DNA of 64,000 bases from JAEXNA01 sp037189585 (GTDB taxonomy: Bacteria; Vulcanimicrobiota; Xenobia; Xenobiales; JADMJV01). The stretch covers positions 124,001 through 188,000 of the forward strand of contig JBBCJA010000001.1 of the NCBI GenBank assembly GCA_037189585.1, given 5' to 3'. The notes beneath the pieces were generated by a model. It was given only the letters and a program-made list of their open reading frames with translations. It did no database searches and had not been told where the DNA came from. Positions within the stretch are counted from its first letter, which is position 1. Each line of letters opens with the position of its first letter. This document shows positions 26,534-34,053 of the stretch, in pieces. The position numbers and the translations under genes were made by a program.

Positions 26534-26577
26534 ACACTTCGAAGGACTCCGGCGGATCGGATCCACCCTATGCGTCT

Positions 26578-26611
26578 CTTTTGTCAGCGGCCTGTCGGCC
26601 GCCGACAAAAG
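26578..26611. other. Strong palindromic hairpin beside the IS right end
   Basis: A 15-bp stem with one mismatch (26578-26592 with 26597-26611) and a 4-nt loop, 13 bp past the IS end. No T-tract on either strand, so it is not a normal terminator. It could be an IS target or a folded single-stranded site. Confidence 0.6.
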
Positions 26612-26620
26612 ACAGTGCGG

Positions 26621-26670
26621 AAAAGAAAAAGACCGTCAGTTGAGGCGTGGTGAGCACCACAACTGTCGGT
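26621..26670 (-). terminator. Terminator of the Rhs gene group
   Basis: Stem 26632-26642 with 26660-26670 (one mismatch), an inner TGGTG/CACCA helix, and on the minus strand a T-rich run (complement of 26621-26631). It lies 11 bp after the stop of the small gene following rhs. Confidence 0.75.
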
Positions 26671-26681
26671 TTACATGGACA

Positions 26682-27020
26682 CTACATCTTTCGGTATCGC
26701 CTCTCTCCCCAGACTTGATGCCAGGTACCAAAAAAGTTTGAGTAACCAATGCTTAGCGCTGCTTTATTTGGATAATTCAGACTAGCGACTAGAGAAGCCC
26801 TCTGACAACGTCCCTCTAGGTAGAAGCCGTCTTTTATCAGGACACTCAAAATTCTAAATCTCAAGGCTTGCCAACTAACAGAACCAGCCAGTCGCTTGTC
26901 ATCTAAGTGTATTCTCATCGAGATTGCTCTCTGAGTAGGTTGACATTTTGCTGGCAAGCTTAAGCTTAAGCCTATAAGTATAGCAGCAAAAACCTTTTTA
27001 ATCCGAATCTTCCTCGTCAT
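26682..27020 (-). CDS. Small exported protein paired with the Rhs gene (candidate immunity protein)
   Basis: 112 residues, no family recognised. The first ~26 residues are a signal peptide (MTRKIRIKKVFAAILIGLSL, then SLPAKC), so it is probably periplasmic; a Cys ends this segment, but the residues before it do not make a good lipobox. The mature part is basic and beta-rich (GSVSWQALRFRILSVLIKDG). The ATG is 2 bp after the rhs stop codon, so the two are translationally coupled, and both are visibly AT-richer than the rhs core. This position is where Rhs toxins carry their immunity gene, and a periplasmic location would suit a toxin that acts there. The immunity role is inferred from context only. 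Confidence 0.65.
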   Translation of the reverse strand: MTRKIRIKKVFAAILIGLSLSLPAKCQPTQRAISMRIHLDDKRLAGSVSWQALRFRILSVLIKDGFYLEGRCQRASLVASLNYPNKAALSIGYSNFFGTWHQVWGERRYRKM

Positions 27021-27022
27021 TT

Positions 27023-30000
27023 CTAATCCTTCAATTGGGGAATTAGCGGAACTAGTCTATCCAAATATTTGGGATCATTGGTGAGGGCCCCTGTTGGGTT
27101 ATTTTTTTGGTCAAAAACTATCAAATCTTGCAGCACCTTCTTAAGACTCTCACCGTCTCCCCAGGATAGGGAAAAATCGTTACGAGAAAAGTATGCTTGC
27201 TGAAGATAGACCCAAGCATGGATTCCCTTTAATCTACGATTATAGGCTTCAAAACCCTCCCCGGGCATGCGACCCCTCCTGTGACCTGGTGTCTTGCAGA
27301 TTCCTGCACTATGGGCCTTGTGTAGAAACTCGTGAAATAACACGGACTCACCAACTACTCCGTATAAAAATTCATCAAGTTGAACAACTCCTTCTACGCC
27401 AGCATGGCCTTCTACCCCAGCACTAATACCATATTCGACATCATTCAACTGAGAAGTCACTAGTATGATTGCATAGAAGCCTTGCATTTTGGCATCGCTT
27501 GGACTGAATAGCTTCGTGAGTATTGCACCTACCAAGGCCTCGGTCCGCTTCTGGTCAGGAGATGTTCCTTCTGGAAACCTGTCGTTATGATTCCTTCGAA
27601 AGGCCTGTCTTAGTGAAGATGGCTCCTTTCCTGAGGGGTCTGCCAGACCGATTGGATTAGAACTGGCGTACTCAAAGAGATTAGCTCCACCTCGAAATCC
27701 AATCGGGTCGCGATTGAGGAAGCGGCCGAGATCCGGCGCATAGAACCGATGCCCCATCATCATTAGCCCCGTATCGGGTACCTCATCCTGCACGGACAAG
27801 CCGCCGACAAAGGTCTTCTGACTACTGACCCCACTCTCACTGGTGGCGATTCGCTGCCCATACTCATCGAACTCGTAGCTTGCGGCCACGGCCCCCGAGC
27901 TGTTCACAACATCCCTCACTGTTGAGAGAGCATCAGTGAGGAACCAGAACATCGCGCCGTCCGAGGACCGCTCGAAGCCCATGATTCCGCCACCGCCCTT
28001 GAGGTAGGTGATGGTCTCACCACTGGTCACCTTGGAGACCTTCGTGGACAGGCCAGCCGCGTACTCGGTGGTCTCCACGCCGTTCTTGTCCTTCTTCTTC
28101 CGTCGAAAGCCAGACACACCAAAGGTGTGACTCTGTTTCTTCGAGTTATCCGAAGTCGAGATCGCCTTCAGCCGATTGAAATCGGTCCAGGTATAGGTCG
28201 TGGTGACCCCACCCGAGACTCGGGTCAACAGGTTCCCATCATCGTCCGAGGTGAAGGTCTCGATGGTCGAGTACGAGCCGGAGCCCACCTTCTTCTCGAT
28301 CTCGGTGATGCTGTCCGCGTCGTCGTAGGAATAGCGGTAGGTCTCAGACAGGCTCGGAACCTCGAACAAGTAGCGATTGTCCGCCGCATCGTAGGTGTAC
28401 ATCGCCACCAACTGCAGCGCTCCGAGAGCTCCCACAGTGGCCGCCTCCGCCTTCTTCACCGACTCGAGCCTGTCCAGCCAGTCATATCCGTAGACCCAAC
28501 GCGTGGCCTTGGTGGGCGATACGTCAAGCTGTGAGATTCGGTTACCGGCGGCGTCATAGCCATATTCGAAGCGCCGGACCGTGGTCGAGCCCTTCATGTA
28601 GCGCAGGTGCTTCAACTGCCCGTTGCCGTCCCAGCCAGGTTCCGCGACCGGACCGCCGGGTCCGCTAAAGTAGGCCTTGATCCCCGTGGAAGACGGGTAC
28701 CAGAGCTCTAGCGGTCTCCCTTGGTTATCGTAGAGGTAGCGGAAAGTTTGGTCCCCGCCACTTCTTCCTACATAGGTCACCTCGTAAAGGCGGTTGTCCC
28801 CGTAGTACGAGAACAAAGTCACCTTCGAAGCCCCCGAGGCATTCTCGGTCACCTTGGTGAGGTTGCCCTCCTCGTCGTACTCGAAGAACATCTCCTTCCC
28901 ATCCTCGAAGGTGATCGTCTCGACTTGGTCCAGCTCGTTGTATTCGAAAGAGCGCTCCTCGGTCGAGCTCGTTCCACTTCCGTAGGGGCTGCTTCCAAAA
29001 GTCGCTTGCCCGAAGACAGAGGGGGTCGGTGCCGTCTGGGAAGTCTTGGTCAGACGCCCCAGATCGTCGTGCTCAAAACTTCGAGTCTCGCGAACCTTCA
29101 CGATGTCCAGAGGCTTCAGCGGGTCAGGGTCGGGAGAGCCTACGACCACCTGAGTCAGCCGGCACAGCGTATCGAAGCTCGACTTCGTTCGCACTCCCCG
29201 AGCCGACGTGGTGGCGTGGCCTACACAGAACGGCTCGTAAGCCGCGCTACTCTCTTTTCCGTTGGCGTCGATGCTCTTGATAGTCCGCCCCTGGCGATCA
29301 TATTCCGAGGAATGAGCCTTGTCCACGCCATTCTTCTGCCGAATGAGCGAGCGAACTCGGGAAAATCCGTCATACGCGAACTTGACGCGGGATTGGGCGG
29401 AATGAGTACTGTCCTCGCGCAGCACCGAGGTGACCCGCCCCAAGGGATCGTGCTGAGTCTTACCCACTCGGTTCGTGTGGTAGAGCGGGTCCTCGGAGCC
29501 ATCCACACCGGCACCGCTGTCGGGCAGAGTGACCTGTTTGAGCACCTGCTCGACATAGGTCAAGCTTCGCGGAACTTGATTGCCGTCGGTGATCGTGAGG
29601 GGTCGATTGATCCCATCATAGGTCACTTCCAGTTGACTCTTGTTCTCGACGAGAACTTCCGTCACGTTCCCGTAATTGTCGTAGAGCATCTCCGTGGTTC
29701 GGAAATCCGCCGCGTTCTCTTCAGAAAACTCCTCGGTCGACGGAGAGGGAGCCAGACTCTTCTGCGTCCGAGTCTTCCAAAGCTGGCCTTTGACATTGTA
29801 CTCGAGGTAGGTCTTGAACCCTCGGCGATTGATGGTCCGATCAACCCTGCCTCCGGAGTCGTAGCGGAACGCCATGTGCTTGTGCTTGGCATCCTCCACG
29901 TCCAGTAAGTCTCCCGTGACCTCGTCATAAGTGAACTTGGTTTTCTCGTAGAAGGTGGTCGGAGCACCGTCGAGATCCGGGGCCGGTCGTCTGATCTCCG

Positions 30001-32047
30001 TGACCAGGTCGGGGAAGGTGAGATAAGCCGGATGGTTCACATCTTCCTCGACGTAGGAGTAGACGGTTTCGTTGTTCTGGGCGTCGAGAACCCTCTTGAG
30101 GTTCCCACGCGGAGTATAGAACCACTGGGTGATGGCCCCATTAGGGTCGATCGTCTTGGTGCGCAAGAACGGGTCATTGGGGTCATTGTACTCGTGATAA
30201 GTTTCACGATAGATTCTGACGTCTCCAGGATCGATCCTCACCAACTCGAACTCGGCGGTCAGCCTACTGTACGAGTCGTAAGCCAGGTAGACGACATTGT
30301 CCGTCAAGGAGGAGACATTCTCCAGGTCCTGAGTCACGATTCGAGTTGTTGTGTATCCGGGTTTTCCAGGTACAGGGACCTCGTACCCGTAGCTCGTGAT
30401 GATGTGATTCTTGGCAACTCCGGCTTTATTGGTCGCGATTCTCACTGAGACCAAGCGGGCCACGGCTCCAGAGCCATACTGATAGAAAGTGGAACGGTTC
30501 CCTTCGGTCGAGCGAACTTCACGGCGTTCGACGATACGTCCCGCAGCATTGTAGACGAAGAGAGTCTGGTTGCCGGCGGGGTCCGTGATGCTCTTGAGTC
30601 GCCCCGGAGCGGGATCGCTCGAGCCCCAATAGTCGAGAAGGTAGCGCCGACCCGCGTTGGAGTTGGAGCTGTCGTTGATGACACTGGGCTGGTTGGGCTC
30701 GGTAGTGAAATGCTGGTAGACAACTCGGCCCTTGTCGTCCTCGACTTTGTGATAACCTGAAAGCTTATCGTAAGTCGTGGTGCGACCGTGACGATCGATC
30801 TGTTTTCGTAGATTTCCGAATTCGTCAAACTCACGTCGAGTCCGATCCCGCCATCTCACAACGTAGCGCGCGGAAGTGCTGCCCGTTTTCTCAATGGAGA
30901 CTTTGTTGTCGACCATCAATGGCTCGTAAGAGGTGCCATTCTTGAGCCAGCGGAGCCAACCGCCAGATTCATCGCAGTAGGCCAGGCTTTCATCTTCGAG
31001 TTCGAAGACTTTGGCGCTCTCGGTGGAGGACCACCCGTACCCCATCGATGCCGGCGCCTCCGCGCTCTCGAAGGAAGCGTAGGTGAGGGTGGGATTGATG
31101 TGAGCACCTTCATCGGCGTAAAGCGGTATCTCTTCGTGAAGCGATGTTTCTTTGTTAAAGAGTTTCCCGCGGCAACTGGTCAAGATGACACGAGAAAGAT
31201 TGCTCGTGGCAAGGGTGTTCCCCACTTCCACATTGGTGACCGCACGGGCTTCGATGTCGAAGGAGGCCGAGCAGTACAAGGGAACTCCAGCGGTACGCCC
31301 GTCCCAAGTCTGTTCCAAATGGGCGACCACTCCATTCGCATTTGGATTCGAGATCTGCGCGGAAGGAATGACTCCATCAATTTGATGTTCACCGGACGGC
31401 AGTAGGGGACTTTTGATCTTGATCCGATAGTGGATGTCGTTCGAGGGTTTCCATCCGGTAAATCCGCTTTGCTGATTTGGATAGACCGTGATGTCTCCCA
31501 GAATCTTCACCAAGGGATTGCGGGATTGGACATCCACAATTGGTCGCTCGACTCGGAGGTTTGTGATTTCGAGCTTCCTGATTTCGAAGGTGTGGTTCAC
31601 GTCTCCAATGACTTTGTAGCGTCCTGGGACATAGGTCCCATCGAAGGAGACAGCAACCTCGGAGGGTAGGCCAAGCACTGGCGGTTGGCTACCGTTTGAG
31701 ATCTGGTATGCTCCCACAGTAGCTCCCCAATATGCATATCCGGCAACGGCGGCATCATAGTCGGACCATCCTGAGGGAAAGGTTGGCTCATAGATTCCTA
31801 TGATATATCCGGAGCCGAGGAGGTTGTAGCGAAACTTCGGATATAGCGGATTGGAATTCTCGTAGGTAATTTCGTAGTCGCGATAACCGCTCTCTCCAGA
31901 GGAGAAGGACGCTACAAGATCGGGTCCTCCGTCGTTTATGTAAGCCGTGGAGAAGCCTCCGGGAGTAATATTGACATCAGTGTAACCGGTGGCGTTACCA
32001 TCGAGATCGTAACTCCACCTTGCTGTTCTAAAAATATGCGTAGCCAT
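27023..32047 (-). CDS. Rhs/YD-repeat protein with C-terminal HExxH domain (polymorphic toxin)
   Basis: About 1,674 residues from the ATG at 32047, chosen because it has GAGAGA upstream and couples to the gene before it; a longer frame reaches 32461 but overlaps that gene. An N-terminal region of ~390 residues is unfamiliar. Then come many YD repeats (for example YDSGGRVDRTINRRGFKTYL) and the Rhs hallmark FYAPDLGRFLNRDPIGFRGG, ending NPIGLADPSGKE. The last ~200 residues form the variable tip and contain VLFHEFLHKAHSAG, an HExxH zinc-protease signature, followed by a further His-rich stretch (CKTPGHRRG). Rhs proteins form a shell around such a tip and deliver it into other cells. No Sec signal is seen, and no VgrG or T6SS gene lies in the window, so the delivery route is unknown. 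Confidence 0.88.
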   Translation of the reverse strand: MATHIFRTARWSYDLDGNATGYTDVNITPGGFSTAYINDGGPDLVASFSSGESGYRDYEITYENSNPLYPKFRYNLLGSGYIIGIYEPTFPSGWSDYDAAVAGYAYWGATVGAYQISNGSQPPVLGLPSEVAVSFDGTYVPGRYKVIGDVNHTFEIRKLEITNLRVERPIVDVQSRNPLVKILGDITVYPNQQSGFTGWKPSNDIHYRIKIKSPLLPSGEHQIDGVIPSAQISNPNANGVVAHLEQTWDGRTAGVPLYCSASFDIEARAVTNVEVGNTLATSNLSRVILTSCRGKLFNKETSLHEEIPLYADEGAHINPTLTYASFESAEAPASMGYGWSSTESAKVFELEDESLAYCDESGGWLRWLKNGTSYEPLMVDNKVSIEKTGSTSARYVVRWRDRTRREFDEFGNLRKQIDRHGRTTTYDKLSGYHKVEDDKGRVVYQHFTTEPNQPSVINDSSNSNAGRRYLLDYWGSSDPAPGRLKSITDPAGNQTLFVYNAAGRIVERREVRSTEGNRSTFYQYGSGAVARLVSVRIATNKAGVAKNHIITSYGYEVPVPGKPGYTTTRIVTQDLENVSSLTDNVVYLAYDSYSRLTAEFELVRIDPGDVRIYRETYHEYNDPNDPFLRTKTIDPNGAITQWFYTPRGNLKRVLDAQNNETVYSYVEEDVNHPAYLTFPDLVTEIRRPAPDLDGAPTTFYEKTKFTYDEVTGDLLDVEDAKHKHMAFRYDSGGRVDRTINRRGFKTYLEYNVKGQLWKTRTQKSLAPSPSTEEFSEENAADFRTTEMLYDNYGNVTEVLVENKSQLEVTYDGINRPLTITDGNQVPRSLTYVEQVLKQVTLPDSGAGVDGSEDPLYHTNRVGKTQHDPLGRVTSVLREDSTHSAQSRVKFAYDGFSRVRSLIRQKNGVDKAHSSEYDRQGRTIKSIDANGKESSAAYEPFCVGHATTSARGVRTKSSFDTLCRLTQVVVGSPDPDPLKPLDIVKVRETRSFEHDDLGRLTKTSQTAPTPSVFGQATFGSSPYGSGTSSTEERSFEYNELDQVETITFEDGKEMFFEYDEEGNLTKVTENASGASKVTLFSYYGDNRLYEVTYVGRSGGDQTFRYLYDNQGRPLELWYPSSTGIKAYFSGPGGPVAEPGWDGNGQLKHLRYMKGSTTVRRFEYGYDAAGNRISQLDVSPTKATRWVYGYDWLDRLESVKKAEAATVGALGALQLVAMYTYDAADNRYLFEVPSLSETYRYSYDDADSITEIEKKVGSGSYSTIETFTSDDDGNLLTRVSGGVTTTYTWTDFNRLKAISTSDNSKKQSHTFGVSGFRRKKKDKNGVETTEYAAGLSTKVSKVTSGETITYLKGGGGIMGFERSSDGAMFWFLTDALSTVRDVVNSSGAVAASYEFDEYGQRIATSESGVSSQKTFVGGLSVQDEVPDTGLMMMGHRFYAPDLGRFLNRDPIGFRGGANLFEYASSNPIGLADPSGKEPSSLRQAFRRNHNDRFPEGTSPDQKRTEALVGAILTKLFSPSDAKMQGFYAIILVTSQLNDVEYGISAGVEGHAGVEGVVQLDEFLYGVVGESVLFHEFLHKAHSAGICKTPGHRRGRMPGEGFEAYNRRLKGIHAWVYLQQAYFSRNDFSLSWGDGESLKKVLQDLIVFDQKNNPTGALTNDPKYLDRLVPLIPQLKD

Positions 32048-32048
32048 T

Positions 32049-32504
32049 TTAGTGATTCTCTCTTTCAGATATTTGGTTTGTTGCGTTCTGGAGAGACTCC
32101 AGGAACACGAGGACCGAAGCGGTAATGCCTTCGGCTTTAGGGTGGCGTTTGGAGGGTGGAAGACCGCCCAGTCGTCGATCCAGCCCGAGGATTGAAAGCT
32201 CTCGAGCGTCGTCGATGGAAAGACCGGTGATTTCTTGCGTTCCAAGAGAAGCCACAGCGATGACAGGGGCGCAGGCGCGGGCTTCAAACGAAGCCTTTGT
32301 GATGCACCCATTAATGACGTTGAGGCCGGAAGCCGGATAAAGCGTGATCCGGTCACCGCAGCGAGGGAACCGGCTCTCTCCGACGTTGGTGGCGTCAGAG
32401 AGAGCGTGCCGATTCCGCGGATTCCGGGCGTGCTCCCAAAAAAGCTGGGAGTACATGCCACGCGCTACCGGGGGATGATGTTGAGATTCTTGGACATTGG
32501 GCAT
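32049..32504 (-). CDS. NifU/IscU-like Fe-S scaffold protein, third cysteine missing
   Basis: 151 residues matching the NifU N-terminal/IscU family: YSQLFWEHARNPRNRHALSD, then RCGDRITL with Cys49 and Asp51, ARACAPVIAVASLGTQEITG with Cys78, and LPPSKRHPKAEG with His121. IscU proteins hold a cluster on three cysteines and an aspartate. The third Cys, which normally follows this His (HC), is Pro here. It may bind a cluster differently or have lost the role. Its stop codon is 1 bp from the rhs ATG, so it is coupled to rhs; no iscS, sufS or other Fe-S gene is near. An extra Cys67 lies between the family cysteines. Confidence 0.75.
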   Translation of the reverse strand: MPNVQESQHHPPVARGMYSQLFWEHARNPRNRHALSDATNVGESRFPRCGDRITLYPASGLNVINGCITKASFEARACAPVIAVASLGTQEITGLSIDDARELSILGLDRRLGGLPPSKRHPKAEGITASVLVFLESLQNATNQISERENH

Positions 32505-32582
32505 GACCTAAGTTGTCTTCTTTCGTTAGAATTAGTGGGTACGAAGGCACCCGGTCGTGCGTCGCGGTCGACGCGAGCTCAA

Positions 32583-32790
32583 GGAACGGCTCATTGGGGC
32601 AATAGCAAGGCTAGGGGTGGGCCTGACGGAAGGTCCGCAAGGCGTCATCTGAGAGCTTTCAGGGCGCAAGGAAGCAGAGCCGTCCCTCGGAGGTCGTGGC
32701 TTCCAAGCCCTGGGTGGGTCGACTAGCCAGCTCGGGGTTGAAAAGATCCGGCTGGGTCGTCAGAAGTGGTATCTATGGGGGATGTGAACC
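32583..32790 (+). ncRNA. Structured-RNA-like repeat, copy 1
   Basis: A ~208-bp sequence repeated with high similarity at 33017-33213. CGGCTC (32587-32592) can pair with GAGCCG (32677-32682), GGAAGC (32670-32675) with GCTTCC (32699-32704), and 32745-32749 with 32754-32758 as a hairpin whose pairing is kept in copy 2 despite two changes. No good frame is shared by both copies. This pattern fits a structured RNA. A HEARO-type (IscB-associated) RNA is one possibility from size and habit, but no IscB/HNH gene is nearby and I cannot confirm it. Strand is the one on which the pairing was read; the real one is not proven. Confidence 0.5.
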
Positions 32791-33016
32791 GGTGACCCCG
32801 AAGGGCCGCGAACTCTCGGCGATATCCTCGCCTTGATTCCGCTTTCATTACCTGTACCGGACGAGGTCATGAATTTCGGACAGGTCTGACAAAAAAATCT
32901 CATCGCTATCCTCTTCCGTTTACTCTGCGAGCTTTTCAAAATGCCCTCACTATATCTCTATCCCTGAAGGTGGGGAAAAAGGGTCGGTCGAGCCAAAATA
33001 TTTTGAAAACTTTTTA

Positions 33017-33213
33017 GGAACGGCTCATTTGGCAATAGCGAAGCTTGGGGTAGTGGCGAAACGCCGTTACCTTTGGGCCTCCTGGGCACAAGGAAGCAGA
33101 GCCGCCCTCTTGGGTCGTGGCTTCCAAAGCCCTGGTGGGTTGACTCGCCGGCTTGGGGTTCTAAAGGTCCGGCCGGATCGTCGAGGTTGTGTCTATGGGG
33201 GATGTTGCTAACC
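33017..33213 (+). ncRNA. Structured-RNA-like repeat, copy 2
   Basis: Second copy, ~197 bp. It starts with the same GGAACGGCTCATT block and ends with the same TCTATGGGGGATGTT block as copy 1, with small length changes in the middle. The flanks on both sides are unrelated to those of copy 1, so the repeated unit has sharp ends. The hairpin 33166-33170/33175-33179 has the same 4-bp loop position as in copy 1. A 60-codon frame (33029-33211) is not shared with copy 1 and is not taken as a gene. Confidence 0.5.
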
Positions 33214-33325
33214 ATCAGGTAACGGCTAGCATTCACTGGCTCTCGCCAGCTGTTGACTTGCAGTTTCCGTTGCCCCCCATAAGCTCTATACGCTTAAAGA
33301 GGGTCAAAAGGTTACAGTCGTCTCT

Positions 33326-33780
33326 AAATTTTTCTCCTTTGATCCTCTGTAGACGCGAAATCGCCGAAAACCGGACACTTCGCGAAAACTGTTTTTGAAT
33401 TTCTCGTTCACCTATTACCTATGGGTACGAGACTTCAAAAACATGCATCTCAGTCAGATTTTTTTTCGAGCAGCCGACCTTGTTACGGTGGTCGCGTCCA
33501 TCTGGACACCTCCTAACGGCCTCCGCCCGTGAGGACGGCGACCGTGAATTCTGAAAAGAAGCGTCCTTGGAGAGAATTCTTTGAGGGAAAGCTCTCTTTG
33601 AATTTTTCTTTCACCCTCTTTATAGAGGTCGGCGGTCTTCTTTCTCACGGATTTTTTGAGCCAATTTTTGAAGCTCGTACTACGTAAAAACTTGTTATTG
33701 AGAACTAATTCTGGTGGCAAACAAATGTTCATGTGCACCAAAGATTCTCGAGTTTTTCTCCTTTCACCCCATCTATAGGA
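33326..33780. repeat. Four degenerate ~30-bp repeats
   Basis: Copies at about 33326, 33397, 33600 and 33750 share a pattern close to GAATTTTTCTCCTTTCACCC, followed by CTATAGG or similar. Spacing is irregular (~70, 200, 150 bp) and identity is partial, so this is not a CRISPR array. The surrounding 33.2-33.85 kb is AT-rich and holds no gene I can support. The function is unknown. Confidence 0.35.
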
Positions 33781-33876
33781 CGATCTGAGATCTATCTCAC
33801 TCGATTTAAAAAAAAGATTTTGGGCTCGACGTGAGCTGGCCACGCCGTCTTCGGAGAAGATGAGGGTGGTGCCGGC

Positions 33877-34032
33877 ATGAACAAGCTGCGCGACCAGTAC
33901 GATAAAGAGCGCAGCTCGCTGGGACGTTATCTGACTAGCCTTCGTGATTTCAAGGAATGGTCGGTGGAGAAATGGCTCACGAAGCCGGAGTTTCTGCCGA
34001 CCTCTGGAGAGCTTGGGAGATGGACTACCTGA
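33877..34032 (+). CDS. Short ORF, possible gene remnant
   Basis: A 51-codon frame from ATG 33877 (MNKLRDQYDKERSSLGRYLT at the start, ending with GELGRWTT), open for a further 14 codons upstream. Its composition is protein-like (charged, with Trp and Tyr), unlike the AT-rich stretch before it, but no ribosome site or family is visible. It may be the tail of a gene broken by the events that built this island. Confidence 0.25.
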   Translation: MNKLRDQYDKERSSLGRYLTSLRDFKEWSVEKWLTKPEFLPTSGELGRWTT

Positions 34033-34053
34033 CCCCCACTGATTGGCTATGAT

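Larger units (their letters stand above)
25268..26565 (+). mobile_element. IS3-family insertion sequence
   Basis: A ~1.3 kb element with imperfect terminal inverted repeats: 25268-25290 (TGGATCCGATTTTCCGGAGT...) against the complement of 26543-26565, 20 of 23 matching, with TG...CA ends as in IS3. It holds two consecutive transposase frames linked by a probable -1 frameshift. A perfect 7-bp hairpin (25289-25307) sits between the left end and orfA and may block read-in translation. No clear target-site duplication is seen, so ends are +/- a few bases, or the copy is old or recombined. A run of nine C lies just outside the left end (25250-25258). Confidence 0.85.
32505..33876. other. 1.4-kb region without a convincing gene
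   Basis: It holds the two RNA-like repeats and the degenerate 30-bp repeats. The part from 33.2 to 33.85 kb is AT-rich and low in coding signal. A 129-codon minus-strand frame (33454-33843) has no ribosome site and low-complexity composition, and is not accepted as a gene. Confidence 0.5.

Noticed and set aside
25262..26571. Target-site duplication of the IS3 element
   Set aside because: The 3-4 bp on each side of the inverted repeats do not match, whichever boundary is tried.
28721..29908. 395-codon frame antisense to the Rhs gene
   Set aside because: Complement of the YD repeats; its regular composition follows from the repeat codons and it has no start signal.
32235..32726. 163-codon plus-strand frame over the NifU-like gene and RNA repeat
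   Set aside because: Runs antisense to a recognisable protein family and is not shared by the second repeat copy.
33326..33780. CRISPR array
   Set aside because: The repeats are too divergent and the spacing too irregular, and there are no cas genes.
33454..33843. 129-codon minus-strand frame in the AT-rich stretch
   Set aside because: GTG start without ribosome site, Arg/Lys/Ser-rich with low complexity, overlapping degenerate repeats; not convincing.
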